DNA from: Hippasteria phrygiana
Taxonomy: Eukaryota > Echinodermata > Asteroidea > Valvatida > Goniasteridae
Assembly: GCA_037893225.1 (NCBI GenBank)
Contig: JAZGUH010000199.1
Span: 744,001-808,000, forward strand
Direction of reading: 5' to 3'
Length of the DNA: 64,000 nucleotides
The position numbers and the translations under genes were made by a program. Position 1 is the stretch's first letter. Each line of letters opens with the position of its first letter. Below the pieces are notes generated by a model that was not told the origin of the DNA, made no database searches, and saw only the letters and a list, made by a program, of their open reading frames with translations. Shown in pieces: positions 39,001-49,170 of this stretch.

Positions 39001-42000
39001 CATTTAATGGTCTCAACGCAAAAGCAAACCAGCTATTTTGAATTAAATATGCTTTAAACTACAGTATTTTGATAAAAACAGGAATCATGACTTTTTTGAC
39101 GATTTTCATGTAAATTGCAATTACTCAAAAATAGGTCATGCGACGTTGCGGATGCCATATGTGATTTTTTTGTATGCAGTAAGATGTTGGACGCCCATTG
39201 TCAAAATCACATCATCCTAATCTTCCATGCAATTTTGAAAAAAAATTCACATTTAAGGGGTTTACAATGTATAGGGCTTCATATGTCTGAAGAGAATATT
39301 TCTCTATGTAAGCTTAATGAAATTGTCTCTCCATAGGGGTGGTGTTGGTATAAATTTTAATGCTGATACGCATTACATACGCTTTTCAGAATGCTTGAAT
39401 CTTATAAAAGCAAATGTCTGGCTTAAGAATCGATTTGAGGTGGTGGTTATAAATTTAAGCTTTGCTTTGCTTGTGCCTCTGAAACCTATTACGAACCGCT
39501 GTCGCCCGTTGCAAAACCAAGCTTTGGCCACAAGCCGCTGGAATCTCATTATACTTGCTTGCTCTGCATCCAATGAAAGGTACTTGGGGATTGATGTCAC
39601 AGTACTCTTGAGCCGAAAATCACTATCAAACATCCATTTGCTGTTAATCCAAGAACCTCTGTGCTTTGCAATAATTAACCTTAACCCCCTAGACCCTTTT
39701 TGCTAGGAACCATCCTCAATCCTCCAAAATCCTCCGATTACCCTGCCCCGAAAAATGCATTCATCCTCAATACTCCAAAATCCTCATGTGCTTTAAACAC
39801 CGTTCATCCTCAATCCTCCAAAATCCTCTGCTTGAAACACCATTCATCCTCAATCCTCCAAAATCCTCTTTTTAAGAAAATACCATTCATCCTCAATCCT
39901 CCAAAATCCTCCTTGCTTGAAACACCATTCATCCTCAATCCTCCAAAATCCTCCAAAACTGCAAGGAGGATTTTGGAGGATTGAGGTGGGTTAGGGTTAA
40001 TAACAGTATGGATTATTTGCATCACCTTTTTATACTGGAAATATCACATCTTGTCTTCAGTTCTTTCCGTCTCGTTTTTAACTCCTTCTGGCCGGCTGTT
40101 ATTAAATCCTTGCTTACGGGTATTTCATGCGGGTGCCGGGGCACGATGCCGGCTTGTGCAGCCAAGCGAAACGGAAATAAGAGGCTTGTGCAGCCAAGCA
40201 TAACGTACACAATACCCCAATAATGGATGGAAAATGCAGAGATTGGCGTGTATAGACGTCAACCGGTCAGGCGGCAATTTTCAATCCGCACATATATGTG
40301 TCAACCGGAGGCAAGGTTTTTCAGCCACGCGTAATGCAAAGAATTGGCAAACAATACATTGCGTACGCGCAAGAATGCGTGTATAGATGAAACAACCAGC
40401 CAAGTTGGCTTGTTTTCAAACCTCGGCAAACCTTTTGCGGCAAGATCGTACCCATGTTAACAAGGTTGCCTTTAGTCCTAAGCTGCAGCTTAAATTTTAT
40501 AGAAAGTTGACATTTTAAAAATTATTTTTGTTGCAGCAAAGGGACAGCAGTTCTTTTATAAACAGCTTTAACCACTTGCGTACGGATGACGCCATATGGC
40601 GTAACAAAAAAAGTGCCACCAGTCCGGATGACGCCATTTGCCGCCGTTTGTGCAGTTTCAATCCATTGTTGGATTATTGTTTATGATACGCTTGACTGCA
40701 CAAACACATTGTAGCGGTTCGCTTGGCTGCCAGAACCGCCGCAACACCCCGACGTCTCCCGTAAAATACCGTGCCCAAGGGGTTAACAATCATTGTTTTC
40801 TTATGTAATTTTACAACGACTGGACGGTGAATTAAGCCTCGAGTTTAAACGCATTCAAGTACAGGGATCATTTCTTATTGCCTGAAAGCGGTATCAATTG
40901 CAGAAATGTTTGCAGTAACAGCATTAGCGCCAAGCTAATGAACTCGTTCTCTACAGGTCAGTGCGGGGGCTTTAGTGCGCTCCAAGCTGCAGTTTTGACC
41001 TCGTGATTATTCAGTTATTCAAGCCGCCTGGCTTCCCATTCATCAGCTAGGTTTGAGGTAAGGAATGCGGCACCGCAAAGAAAAACAGTGGTACTGCAAT
41101 CGATACCACATCTGGACAATATGAAATGGTCCCTTAAATTTCGTCATTGGAGAGCTGACAAGAACCCTGTTGTTTTTTCTTGTACTTTGCTTGTGCAGGG
41201 TCATCGGGTATATGTATGTTTGTCTTCAAACAACAAATGTAAAATTAATTTGCAGTCATATATGGGAGGCTTTCCCATACATGGGAAAATTCACAATTTC
41301 TTTTTATTCAACTTGAGAGGTAGTTTTTTTTAAATCCCAGTCTGTCACTCTTTCATGTCTCGTGTCTGTCTTAATAGATGAGCAAATCTCGTCGGGAAGC
41401 TCTGGATACCTCCTTCCAGCTTGAACAGGAACAGCAACAGAGGGGTCGCAGGGAACAGGAGGCAGTCAAGGAGATGGACATTGTAAGTACATTTCCAGTG
41501 GGGTTATAATTCCAGGCTTGTGTAGTCAGATAGAACTTCAGTTAGTTTTGCTGCTTTGTGGTGTTGCATGTATGTGAACATCCGCCATGTCAAGGCGGCC
41601 AGAGCTACATCTCGGGCACCTGTGACTAACACACGGTCACTAGTCCTCTCCAACAGTGTGGTAGCCGTTTTGAAACCCCAATATTTCACCAATGCCTTGT
41701 GACGGCATTTCATACATTAAAACCCTGCAGTGTGCAAGGTGACTGAAAGTGTCCGTAGGTTTTTCATTAATGTTTAATTACTCTGTCATCTTTCGGTTAA
41801 ACATTTTCATACTCCACCTATTCCTAGTTCAAACCTAGACAAATAACATGGCAGAGCCCCTTTAAACCCTGGTTGAACTGTTGACCCAGGATTTATGAGA
41901 CAAACTCGAGAACCAAGCTGCTGCCATAGGATTTGTATAGCAATACCAGGGCCCAATTTCATAAAGCTGTTAAGCACAAAAATTTGCTTAGCATGCAAAT

Positions 42001-45000
42001 GCTTCCTTGATAAAAACTGGATTACCAACCAGAATTCCATGTGTGGAATATTGCTTTTGACTGGCATTCAGCTGTTGTTTGCTTAGCATGAAAATTACAT
42101 GGACTTTTGGCTGGTAACCTGTTTTTACTAAGCAAGACATTTTCATGCTAAGCACATTTTTGTGCTTAACAGCTCTATGAAATTGGCCCCTGGCCTTCGA
42201 AAATTAGCCGCTCTTATCGCAAGGCCATCTATCATCCTGTCATTTCCCTATTCATGAAGACTTGGAACAGGTGGTCCCCAGCTATATTTTGTCTAGCTGC
42301 CAACTGTTGTTTTTAGTTTGGGTGGGGGGGAGGGGGTGTTCATCGGTGGCAAGACATCTGCAATGTATCATCTTTTCAAGGGCTTTGAGCAGTGCCAAAA
42401 ATATACATCAATTTAGGCATGTACAAACTTGTTTGGGCTTGAAATCTATTTAGACGGTGTGTGAGAGTATTGTGTTCACCCACAGTGCTATAAAAACGGA
42501 CAGCAGTGCATGCTATTACACGCTATTCACACTGACACTTTCAGCACTGTGGCGTGTTAATGGTCACAGAATGAGCTGCCACACTGCAGGGTTTTAAGAG
42601 CTCCACTTCACATTTCCTAGGTTCGGTGTTTACCTGTAAGCCTGGGTTTGGGATCCTCGCAATTTATTACAAGCCAAATTTGATCATAGTCTATCAGTTA
42701 TTGGTGAAATGAATGCATTCCGGTCTTGAGCTTTTGAAATTTTTGTAGATCTTTGATATGTTTGGGAAAAAAGTTTGTACGTTTTTTACCATCAGCTAAG
42801 GAACCACCTTGAGCGAAGGCTACAGGAGTTGGAGCCGCTGCCGGAGCAGCTTCGAAACTCAGAGCAGAAACTCCTGGAGGCGACGGAGAAGCTCCTCTCC
42901 CAGGAGAGGAGATTCTCCGAGCAGACCAAGGTCATCTCGGACCTCTCCACAAAGGTAAGCTACCCCCCCCTTCTCTAACTTTGCAAGCATACTCTTCCCT
43001 CATAATTTAACGTCTTAATTGACCTTCGGTGATTTCATTTTGTAAAAGACGGTTTGGCTCATCGTTTGCTCTTGTTTCAGGTTGATCACCAAGCGGAACA
43101 GGTGGAAACGATGAGAGATAAATGGCACAGTGTCCAGGATGAGAATAGGACCCTCGCTGGCCAGATGGAGTCCGTTCAAAGGTCAGAACAAACGGAGAAA
43201 CACACAATTTATAGAAAAGTAGTAGAAATGACTGTTTGTTTTCAGAGCTGGAGATTGACACTACCACCTCAGCACATCACCATTAAGGGGGCCGGAACAG
43301 AGTTGGTGATTTGACTCGCACTCGCGTTGCAATATGACCTGAAAATTTTTACTTGAATAATAACACTTTAAAAAAAGAAACAAAACAACAAATGGGGGCG
43401 ACTGCATTTTATTTTTATCTATCGTTTTTTTTAATGGGTTTGTGCAAATCTACGTAAAGTGTGTTAATTTACATCTGGGGCCAATTTGATAGAGTTGCTT
43501 AAGCAAAAAAAATTGCTTAAGCACAAAAAACTTTGCTTAGTAAAAACAGGTTAGCAGCCAAAACTCCATGTGATTTTTATGTAAGCAAACAACAGCTAAA
43601 TACCAGTCACAAGCAATGTAAATCACATGGAGTTTTGGCTGGTAACCTGATTTTATTAAGCAAGGTTTTTTTTTCTTAATTAGGCAGCTCTATGAAATTG
43701 GCCTCTGATTGAATGCTGTACATGCATGATCCCATGGTAATAAGTCCTTTGCCTGCTGCGGACGAATGAGAAATTGTAACTAATTATATTTAATTTTTGT
43801 TGTTGACGTACAGGCGTCTGCAGGAAACCGAAGACCAGAACAAAGAGCTGCATGCCATCGTTGCCAAGCGGGAAGAAACCGTCCATCAGAACCAGGTAAT
43901 GAACTTTGACCTTTATGTAGCGTCGGCAGGAATAGACCGATCTATTAAGCCAGCCCCTTCTCGTACGACAAAAGTGTGACAAAATTGGTCAGTACATCGA
44001 AAGCAGAGTTGTAATCAAGTCAATCGCAAGTCAATCACAAGTCAATTACTAGTCAGCTCACAAGCTACATGGGATGAACAATGACAAAGGAATGTTTTTG
44101 TTATGTAGTGTGTTTGAATAGCTTGTACGTGGCTTGAGACCAGAATTGTGAAGTGACTTGTGATTGACTTGATTACAACTCTGGTTTAAACGATGGGTTA
44201 TCAACGTATCATCATTTTCAGTTGAGGCTTGAGGACAAGACTAGGGAGAATGCTAGCCTGTCACGCCAGCTCGAGCAAGCCATCAGCGACAGCCGCCATT
44301 TGGAGGAAGAGGCCCGCGAGAAGGCAATACAACGAGAGCGCAACGCCCAGGCTAGAATCTTGGACCTGGAGTCGCAGCTGAACCGGATCAAGGGGGAAGT
44401 ACACCAGGCCAAACGGGCAAAGGAAGATGTGAGTTTGTGGATTGTAGCATAGCCTGCTGGGGCCATTTGTGACACAGAGGGGGAGTACGTCAGATTTGTT
44501 TGCTGCCCGCAGCGACGACTTTTTAGACAAATGGCACCAGCGGGCTGGAGGGGACTTGATAAAAATAGCTCTCAAAAGTAACTTTTTTGTTATTTCATGG
44601 CAGGAATAATTGCCTGTTTTATTTTACAATACGCAATCTACATAATAATACAAAATGACGCAGACTTCTCTCGGCAATCAACATCATCTTTAAGGTGTCA
44701 AACCCAGAAGTCACAAGGCAGTGGTAAAATCAGGGTTCATACACCCTTGTAAAAAAACAATTTCCAGGACTTTTCCAGGACTTAATTCAGCTACGCTGAC
44801 GCTGCGCGGGATCATTTGCGGTAAATTTCGATCGCAACTTATTAGACCGTTTTGTCTTATTTTGAAACTGATATTTATTTTACTACAATTTCCAGGACGT
44901 TTTTTAAAAATTAAGCATTTTCCAGGATTTTCCAGGTTTTCCAGGAGGCGTGTGAACCCTGGGTAATGTCAGTAAAAAGGTTTCCAGGCATTATTGTAAT

Positions 45001-45555
45001 TTTGTACAGAGTGGGACGCGGTTTTGGACGCCCATTGTCAAAATTACATCTTCCTAATTTTCCTTGCCATTCCTTGCCATTTGATAAAATGTCCCGAACC
45101 CTAGTTTTGAGAAAATGAAACCGTGCAAAGTGTGTCAACCCAAAGTGCATCAATGCTGGAAAGCATTGGGATATGATAAAAAAAAATAAAAATTTACTTC
45201 CCAGTAAAACAAACCCAGTTGTTTCTGCTTGTAACTCAGAATGCCGTGGAATGACGTTCCACTCATTTCAATGATGCCATGCCAAATACAGGCTTTCTGA
45301 AATAGGCAATTGTCAGTTTTTTCTGCAAGGTGTAAAGAGAAATCTTTAGATCACAAATTTCTTGTTCTGATACAGGCGGAGCGTAAATTCAACTCCCAAC
45401 TCTACGACCTGAAGGACCGCCTCGAGCAGTCCCACAGCACCAACCGGAGCATGCAGAACTACGTCCAGTTCCTGAAGAGCTCCTACGCAAACGTCTTTGG
45501 CGATACCTCCCTTTCTGGGTCGCCATTAAGAGGTCATACACCATTGAGGACATGA
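27057..45555 (+). CDS. ODF2: ODF2/cenexin, coiled-coil protein of centriole appendages and sperm tail
   Basis: Sixteen phase-consistent exons: 27057-27182, 27782-27916, 29160-29321, 29990-30177, 30784-30913, 31750-31881, 33289-33668, 33985-34164, 35345-35480, 36499-36609, 41378-41482, 42796-42954, 43081-43181, 43814-43895, 44222-44428 and 45376-45555. Total is 837 codons, close to human ODF2 (829). Diagnostic segments are PPLHVHVDE and PVHVHIKK at the N-terminus, LEINPPE, YEKKIDSLM, VAKREE and the C-terminal block NRSMQNYVQFLKSSYANVFG. The rest is heptad-rich coiled coil. The start is the cenexin-type ATG at 27057; an upstream non-coding exon is likely, and a strong acceptor ends at 26937. 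ODF2 localises to mother-centriole appendages and is needed for basal-body docking and ciliogenesis. A variant poly(A) signal, ATTAAA, lies at 45700. Confidence 0.96.
27216..27435. mobile_element. TTAA-flanked piggyBac-like MITE (CCCTAAC type)
   Basis: The ends are TTAACCCTAACCTTCCCTAA and CTGTTAGGGTTAA with TTAA on both sides. The interior (ACTGTAGAGCCTTGGCACCA, AAAGAATGTGCCATTGGTTT) is shared, inverted, with 54189-54395 and, same orientation, 63207-63427. It lies in ODF2 intron 1. Confidence 0.75.
27600..27725 (+). mobile_element. tRNA-derived element, plus orientation, in ODF2 intron 1
   Basis: GGCGAGATAGCTCAGTTGGT and GGTTCAAATCCCGCTCCTGC form a full tRNA-like body at 27649-27722. It is preceded by the family's CTGACAATTTGAGAGACTGCC segment. 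Confidence 0.7.
28590..28997. mobile_element. Element with TAAATACAACAAAATCC tandem interior
   Basis: Imperfect CCCTGCTGAATCCAACAAAA-like units recur about every 60-100 bp. The right end is AAGGGTTAGGGTTAA, as in the TTAA-flanked elements. The left end is degenerate. Confidence 0.55.
31020..31390. repeat. Family B-related repeat with GC-rich centre
   Basis: CATCCTGTGAAATGATGGTACCAGGTGTGCTGTCGTT matches the inverse of the right part of family B (1590-1640). The centre holds the inverted words CCCGGACTAGTGGGCGTGCC / GGCATGTCACGAGTCCGGG. It is intronic in ODF2. Confidence 0.45.
32040..32362. mobile_element. TTAA-family element related to 54546-54852
   Basis: Collinear with the complete copy at 54546-54852 (GCCACAATTTGAAAAAGACC, AGCTTTTTCAAACAAAGCTT, ATCAATGACAGCCAGACACA) and ending AAGGTGTTAA. 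The left terminus is altered. Confidence 0.65.
32385..32660 (-). mobile_element. tRNA-derived SINE-like family C, copy 1
   Basis: On the minus strand a B-box-like GGGTTCGAGCCCAGTCC (32594-32610) is followed by GCATTATTAATGCCTTGCAG and TCTCTTCACAGCATG-type body. A second copy is at 35865-36160 and a headless one at 18418-18590. Confidence 0.65.
35568..35850. mobile_element. Truncated hAT-like element of the TTCGAATA family
   Basis: It starts TAGGCCTGTTCATTTTCGAA and is collinear with 53691 onward until about GCATTTGACATTACTAAGCG, then is cut by the family C SINE. It lies just after ODF2 exon 9. Confidence 0.65.
35865..36160 (-). mobile_element. tRNA-derived SINE-like family C, copy 2
   Basis: It matches 32385-32660 over its length, including AACTAGTCCACTGCAAGGCA and GGCTCGAACCCACAAC. 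It appears inserted next to the truncated hAT-like element. Confidence 0.65.
36258..36478. mobile_element. TTAA-flanked piggyBac-like MITE
   Basis: TTAACCCTAACTCCCTAG at the left and TACTGTTAGGGTTAA at the right, with TTAA on both sides (36258-36261, 36475-36478). It is in the ODF2 intron, ending 20 bp before exon 10. Confidence 0.75.
37543..38172. repeat. 23-bp minisatellite enclosed by 34-bp inverted repeats
   Basis: About 22 copies of CCGGTCCTTTTCCATTGTTC plus TCG fill 37566-38080. Three copies of a ~20-bp TTCAGAACTTCGCGCACGTG follow. The outer arms 37543-37577 (GGTAGCAGACATACCGGTCC) and 38138-38172 (GGACCGGTATGTCTGCTGCC) are inverted repeats. Their inner end is the same CCGGTCCTTTT as the unit. 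Open frames here are by-products. Confidence 0.92.
38693..38770. mobile_element. Short TTAA-type MITE remnant
   Basis: TTAACCATAACTCCCTATTA at the left and GGACTATTAGGGTTTTTAA at the right. GGAGGATTCAGGACT is also found at 14638-14652. Confidence 0.45.
39681..40000. mobile_element. TTAA-flanked element with tandem CCTCAATCCTCCAAAATCCT
   Basis: TTAA lies at 39681-39684 and 39997-40000. The right end is GGTGGGTTAGGGTTAA. Six or more ATTCATCCTCAATCCTCCAAA units fill the interior, and the last part is inverted (GAGGATTTTGGAGGATTGAG). Confidence 0.7.
40568..40786. mobile_element. TTAA-flanked MITE, GTACGG type
   Basis: TTAACCACTTGCGTACGG at the left and CCGTGCCCAAGGGGTTAA at the right. It contains ATGACGCCAT words and CAATCCATTGTTGGATTATT, shared inverted with 56851-57068. 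It sits in the long ODF2 intron before exon 11. Confidence 0.78.
41947..42192. mobile_element. MITE family A copy
   Basis: The left end is CAGGGCCCAATTTCATAAAG and the right end is TGAAATTGGCCCCTG. The interior includes TTTGCTTAGCATGCAAATGC. ODF2 intron. Confidence 0.8.
43476..43708. mobile_element. MITE family A copy
   Basis: The left end is GGGGCCAATTTGATAGAGTT and the right end is CAGCTCTATGAAATTGGCC. The CTCCATGTGATTTTTATG centre recurs inverted as ATCACATGGAGTTTTGG. ODF2 intron. Confidence 0.8.
44004..44183. mobile_element. MITE with CAGAGTTGTAATCAAGTC termini
   Basis: CAGAGTTGTAATCAAGTCAA is mirrored by TTGACTTGATTACAACTCTG. CAATCACAAGTCA is repeated inside. It is 180 bp and ends 38 bp before ODF2 exon 15. 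Confidence 0.8.
44450..44670. mobile_element. Single-arm copy of the 56045 fold-back element
   Basis: GCTGCCCGCAGCGACGACTT, ACAAATGGCACCAGCGGGCT and AAATAGCTCTCAAAAGT match the right arm of 56045-56425. It begins 22 bp after ODF2 exon 15. Confidence 0.65.
44731..44961. mobile_element. hAT-like MITE, CAGGGTTCATACAC termini
   Basis: CAGGGTTCATACACCCTTG at the left, GAGGCGTGTGAACCCTG at the right, and TTTTCCAGGA words inside. Flanks GGTAAAAT and GGTAATGT match at six of eight bases. Relatives are at 1646-1790 and 49568-49799. Confidence 0.7.
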
Positions 45556-48500
45556 CAGGGCAGACCTTGGCATGATCAGGAATAGGGGTGTGGGGACAAA
45601 TGTCAGGTAGGCGAGGGGCAGTTACATGCAAGGCTTGCTAAAAGGGTTTTGTCAAATCACTGAAAGTATAGTAACTTATAAAGTAAACATCATCCAAATA
45701 TTAAACTCTATATGTGACCCGCTCTAGAAAAAAGGGTATTATGTCGCACTTTGTGAAGTGGGCAAAACAAATCTTCACATAAGTGATTTTTGGGTTTTGG
45801 GTTTGTTGGCTTCTGTTATATCTATATTTTCAGAAACATTAATATTTATGACTAAAAATGAAAAAATTAATGTTGATAGAAACAATTTCTTTGCACTTTT
45901 CGTTAAATTGGAAAATAGGAGTATACAAATGTCAAGATATATTTCGAGAACACAAAATGCCACAGGGGTCAAACCTACATCAAATTAAAGCTTAGGATGT
46001 GGCAAATTCAGCTACATAATACCCCTTTTTGCAGTGGCGGTCACATGTGACCCCCTCGCTTATTCAGGTTTTTTTTTTCTATCCCGGCTCTTCAGTTGAG
46101 ATTTTTGAATTTGGCTCATCACAATTTAAAGCTGCTTTTAGTCTGTGCTTTTTGGGGTGTATTACCCTGAAAAATTTGTTAGAAATAAGTTTAATATGAA
46201 CTTTCCAATTAGACATTCCAGAAAAATGATTGGCCGACGACGAGTAACAGATTGAGTAAGTTTTGAATTATGAAGTAGGAGCGAGACGCTCTGAATTCCA
46301 ACAGTTTAATGTATATCAGTCGTGGTGCATAGAAGATATTAAAACAGTCCAGGAAGACGAAATAGATTTACAGTGTAGAAAGTGCATTGTTCATTCAAAA
46401 ATGAGTTTTCGTTTATATTTCATTAGATGGGAGAAAACCATTACGTTGAAATGTTTAGTCCGAGCACGGACAAAGTAGCTTTAATGCTGGGCGTGATAAC
46501 GCCGATGTTTTCCAGCGAACGACTGTAGGATAGCACATTTTCCTGATCAGGCAAATCAATTAACACCATTTGTACGTACATGCATGTAGGCCCCAAAATT
46601 CTACTTTTTGCAAGCCTTGCATTTGTGCATGCAGTATCAAATAGTTGATCAGTGTGGGATAGCTAGTACTTGCCATATATAGCAACAGTGCTGTATTCAT
46701 TCAGGAATTATTATGCAGATATATATGCATCCTGCACTTACTGCATATGCATTTATTTTGTATTGGGCGGACTTGAATATTTCAGCCCAGATCGTATTTA
46801 TTTTGAAGAGAAATATGACTTTTGTTTTGAGTAAAGTAATAATTTGGTGTAGAAATCATGGAAGTTACATAATTATGTGACTCGGACAACAAAAAGAATG
46901 AGCCCAAACGCCTAATAATCCTCAAATTGTCCGTACTTTGTCAGAGAAACCACTTTCTACAATGTCGTAATCTTTCTGTATGTCCCCACTCAACAAACAA
47001 GCAGCAAGTTCGATCAGTGACTATGGTTGGACCAACTTGAGCCAAACGACTACATGTAGATGGAACCAACGAAATCATAGTTCGACTATCGTTCACACCG
47101 AGCCGGTGTAAGGTACATCACTGGTTAACCAATATTCCTTGAATGAATTTGCTCATAGTCAACAGTGTGACGTCATTTCTTCATAGGCCTATTGTGCAGA
47201 ACATCAAATTTGATAATTCACATGTTGAAATCAAATTTGTACCAGTAGTAAGGAGCGAGCAATACAATTACAAAAATATACGTCTATTTACGAGGCATTT
47301 TTAGCAATTTTTCGGTACCCAAATTGGTCAACTGTTTCCGTTTTGCCCATTCATAACATTTTTGAACATGAAATCAAGTCTTATTTAAGTTTTGTTTTTG
47401 TTTATATGAAATATTTCCCCACAATTATATTGTTTGAATGACTGTTTATAATTTGAGTTGATGCTGATCTTACTTTGATTTTTGTCACTGTGTTATAGTT
47501 ATTGTCAGTTGTATTTTTCATGTGAAGGATCAACATGAAATGAAAACTTTCTTCATTTGGTATTTTCAATTTTGTACTTGACGTTCATTCAACCATGCCT
47601 CACACAGTGTATCTGTAACATTCCCAAGTTTCAAAAGAGAGATGTTCGATTGGCATTTAGTGTTTATATACGTATCTGTTTAAAGCAGGGATCCATCAGA
47701 CGGACACATTTCAATTGCAAAACTTGTTTTCACTTATTTAACACTTTGTACCAAGCACACATTTTCTCAGAATAGGGTCCTAAAAGGTTGGCATTTTGAG
47801 GACTTTACATGCATTTCAATTGCTGTGATTTAAAGTCATGACCCTGGTAATCATATACATGTAGCTAAAGTAAATAGCAGATCATGGCACCTGGTGTGCT
47901 GTCGTTTTCGAGAATAGTGGAAATTCTATACCCAGCACGATATGGGGCAGAGGGGTACCCCCCTATACCCCTATACACTCTCCAGACTATTGTTACCTAA
48001 CACATCCCCCCTAGACATCTAAAAAGAATTCCTGAAACACAATGACCCCTCTGCATCAATTTCCAGCAATCGTTAGAAAAACAACCAATTTTATTTTTTT
48101 TCAAATAGTGCCCCAAGTTTGGATTTTTTACCAAACAGGTCAGTGTTACAGTATTTGCTAGCACGCTATAAAATACTAACCCTAAATGCAAATGGTGTAT
48201 ACTACGTTTAAAGAGCAAGAAGAAAACAGTTATGAAGGATTCTCAAAATTCCTTAATAAAGAGACAAGAATTGAAACAGTATAAATGTAGAAGAAATAAC
48301 ACTTTGAAGATTGATTTCGAATGGTAACCCGATTCTACTAAAAACGGTTTTTGTGCTTGAGCAGTTATATAAAATTGGCCCTGTTAGTGACTAGGGTCTT
48401 AAATGCTGAAGGAACTCATTTCTTGTTTTTTTTTATATGCGGTTCACTGAACTCTCTGTGACCTCGCTTGATCAGAAAAACAAACGGCGGCCTTTCAATA

Positions 48501-49170
48501 TCAGCGGTGACATTTGTCAGGATTTCAGAATTTTTAAAGAATCTCTTTAGCAATCTGGAATTCCTGAGGTGTTGTCCTAAAAGTGGATATAGACCAATAA
48601 AAATATGGTGCGCCTTTAGGCAAATGCAAACTGTATGTTGGTCTGGGGTCTTTGTGGATTTTTCCATTATCTCACCCACGCAATATTCATTCACTAATCA
48701 GCCCTTGACAAAAACTGCCCACCCAATCCCAACAGGACCACAGGCTTTCAAGTGTTCCTACTTTTTTTTGTCCCACAACTCCGAAATATGAAGAGCTTGG
48801 GTGCAGGAGTACAATGTTCTACAACTTTATTTCCAAGAGCTCAGTTGAGGATGGAGCACAAGTGTTGAGTATCAACGGAAACTACTCCTGAAAACCCGCA
48901 AAAATCCTACTTTTGTAAATTTTTTGATCCCACTATTCTGCTTGAAAGCCTGGGACTTTTCAAGTTGAAAAAAGAAACTGGGGATGCCAGTGAGGCTTCT
49001 GTAATTTGGCATGGAAAGCCTTAAGGCCTACATTCAGCCCAACATTTGTAATACATGAACAAAGCCTCAAGTTGGCCTTGTGCCTGAAAACTGCTATCCC
49101 TGTTTAACCATACCACAAGACACTCCATATCATGCGAGTCTTGTTCTCCATCTTGTCTACTGGATAGCTG
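45556..49170. other. Convergent intergenic region between ODF2 and EXOSC2
   Basis: It holds the 3' UTRs of both genes. I see no other gene in 45800-47880, which is AT-rich and unremarkable. A family B MITE (inverted) spans about 47885-48206, a MITE A remnant 48310-48385 and a CAGGGGTGAG-family piece 48505-48690. A repeat with words TTTGTCCCACAACTCC occurs at about 48767 and also at 5247. Confidence 0.55.
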
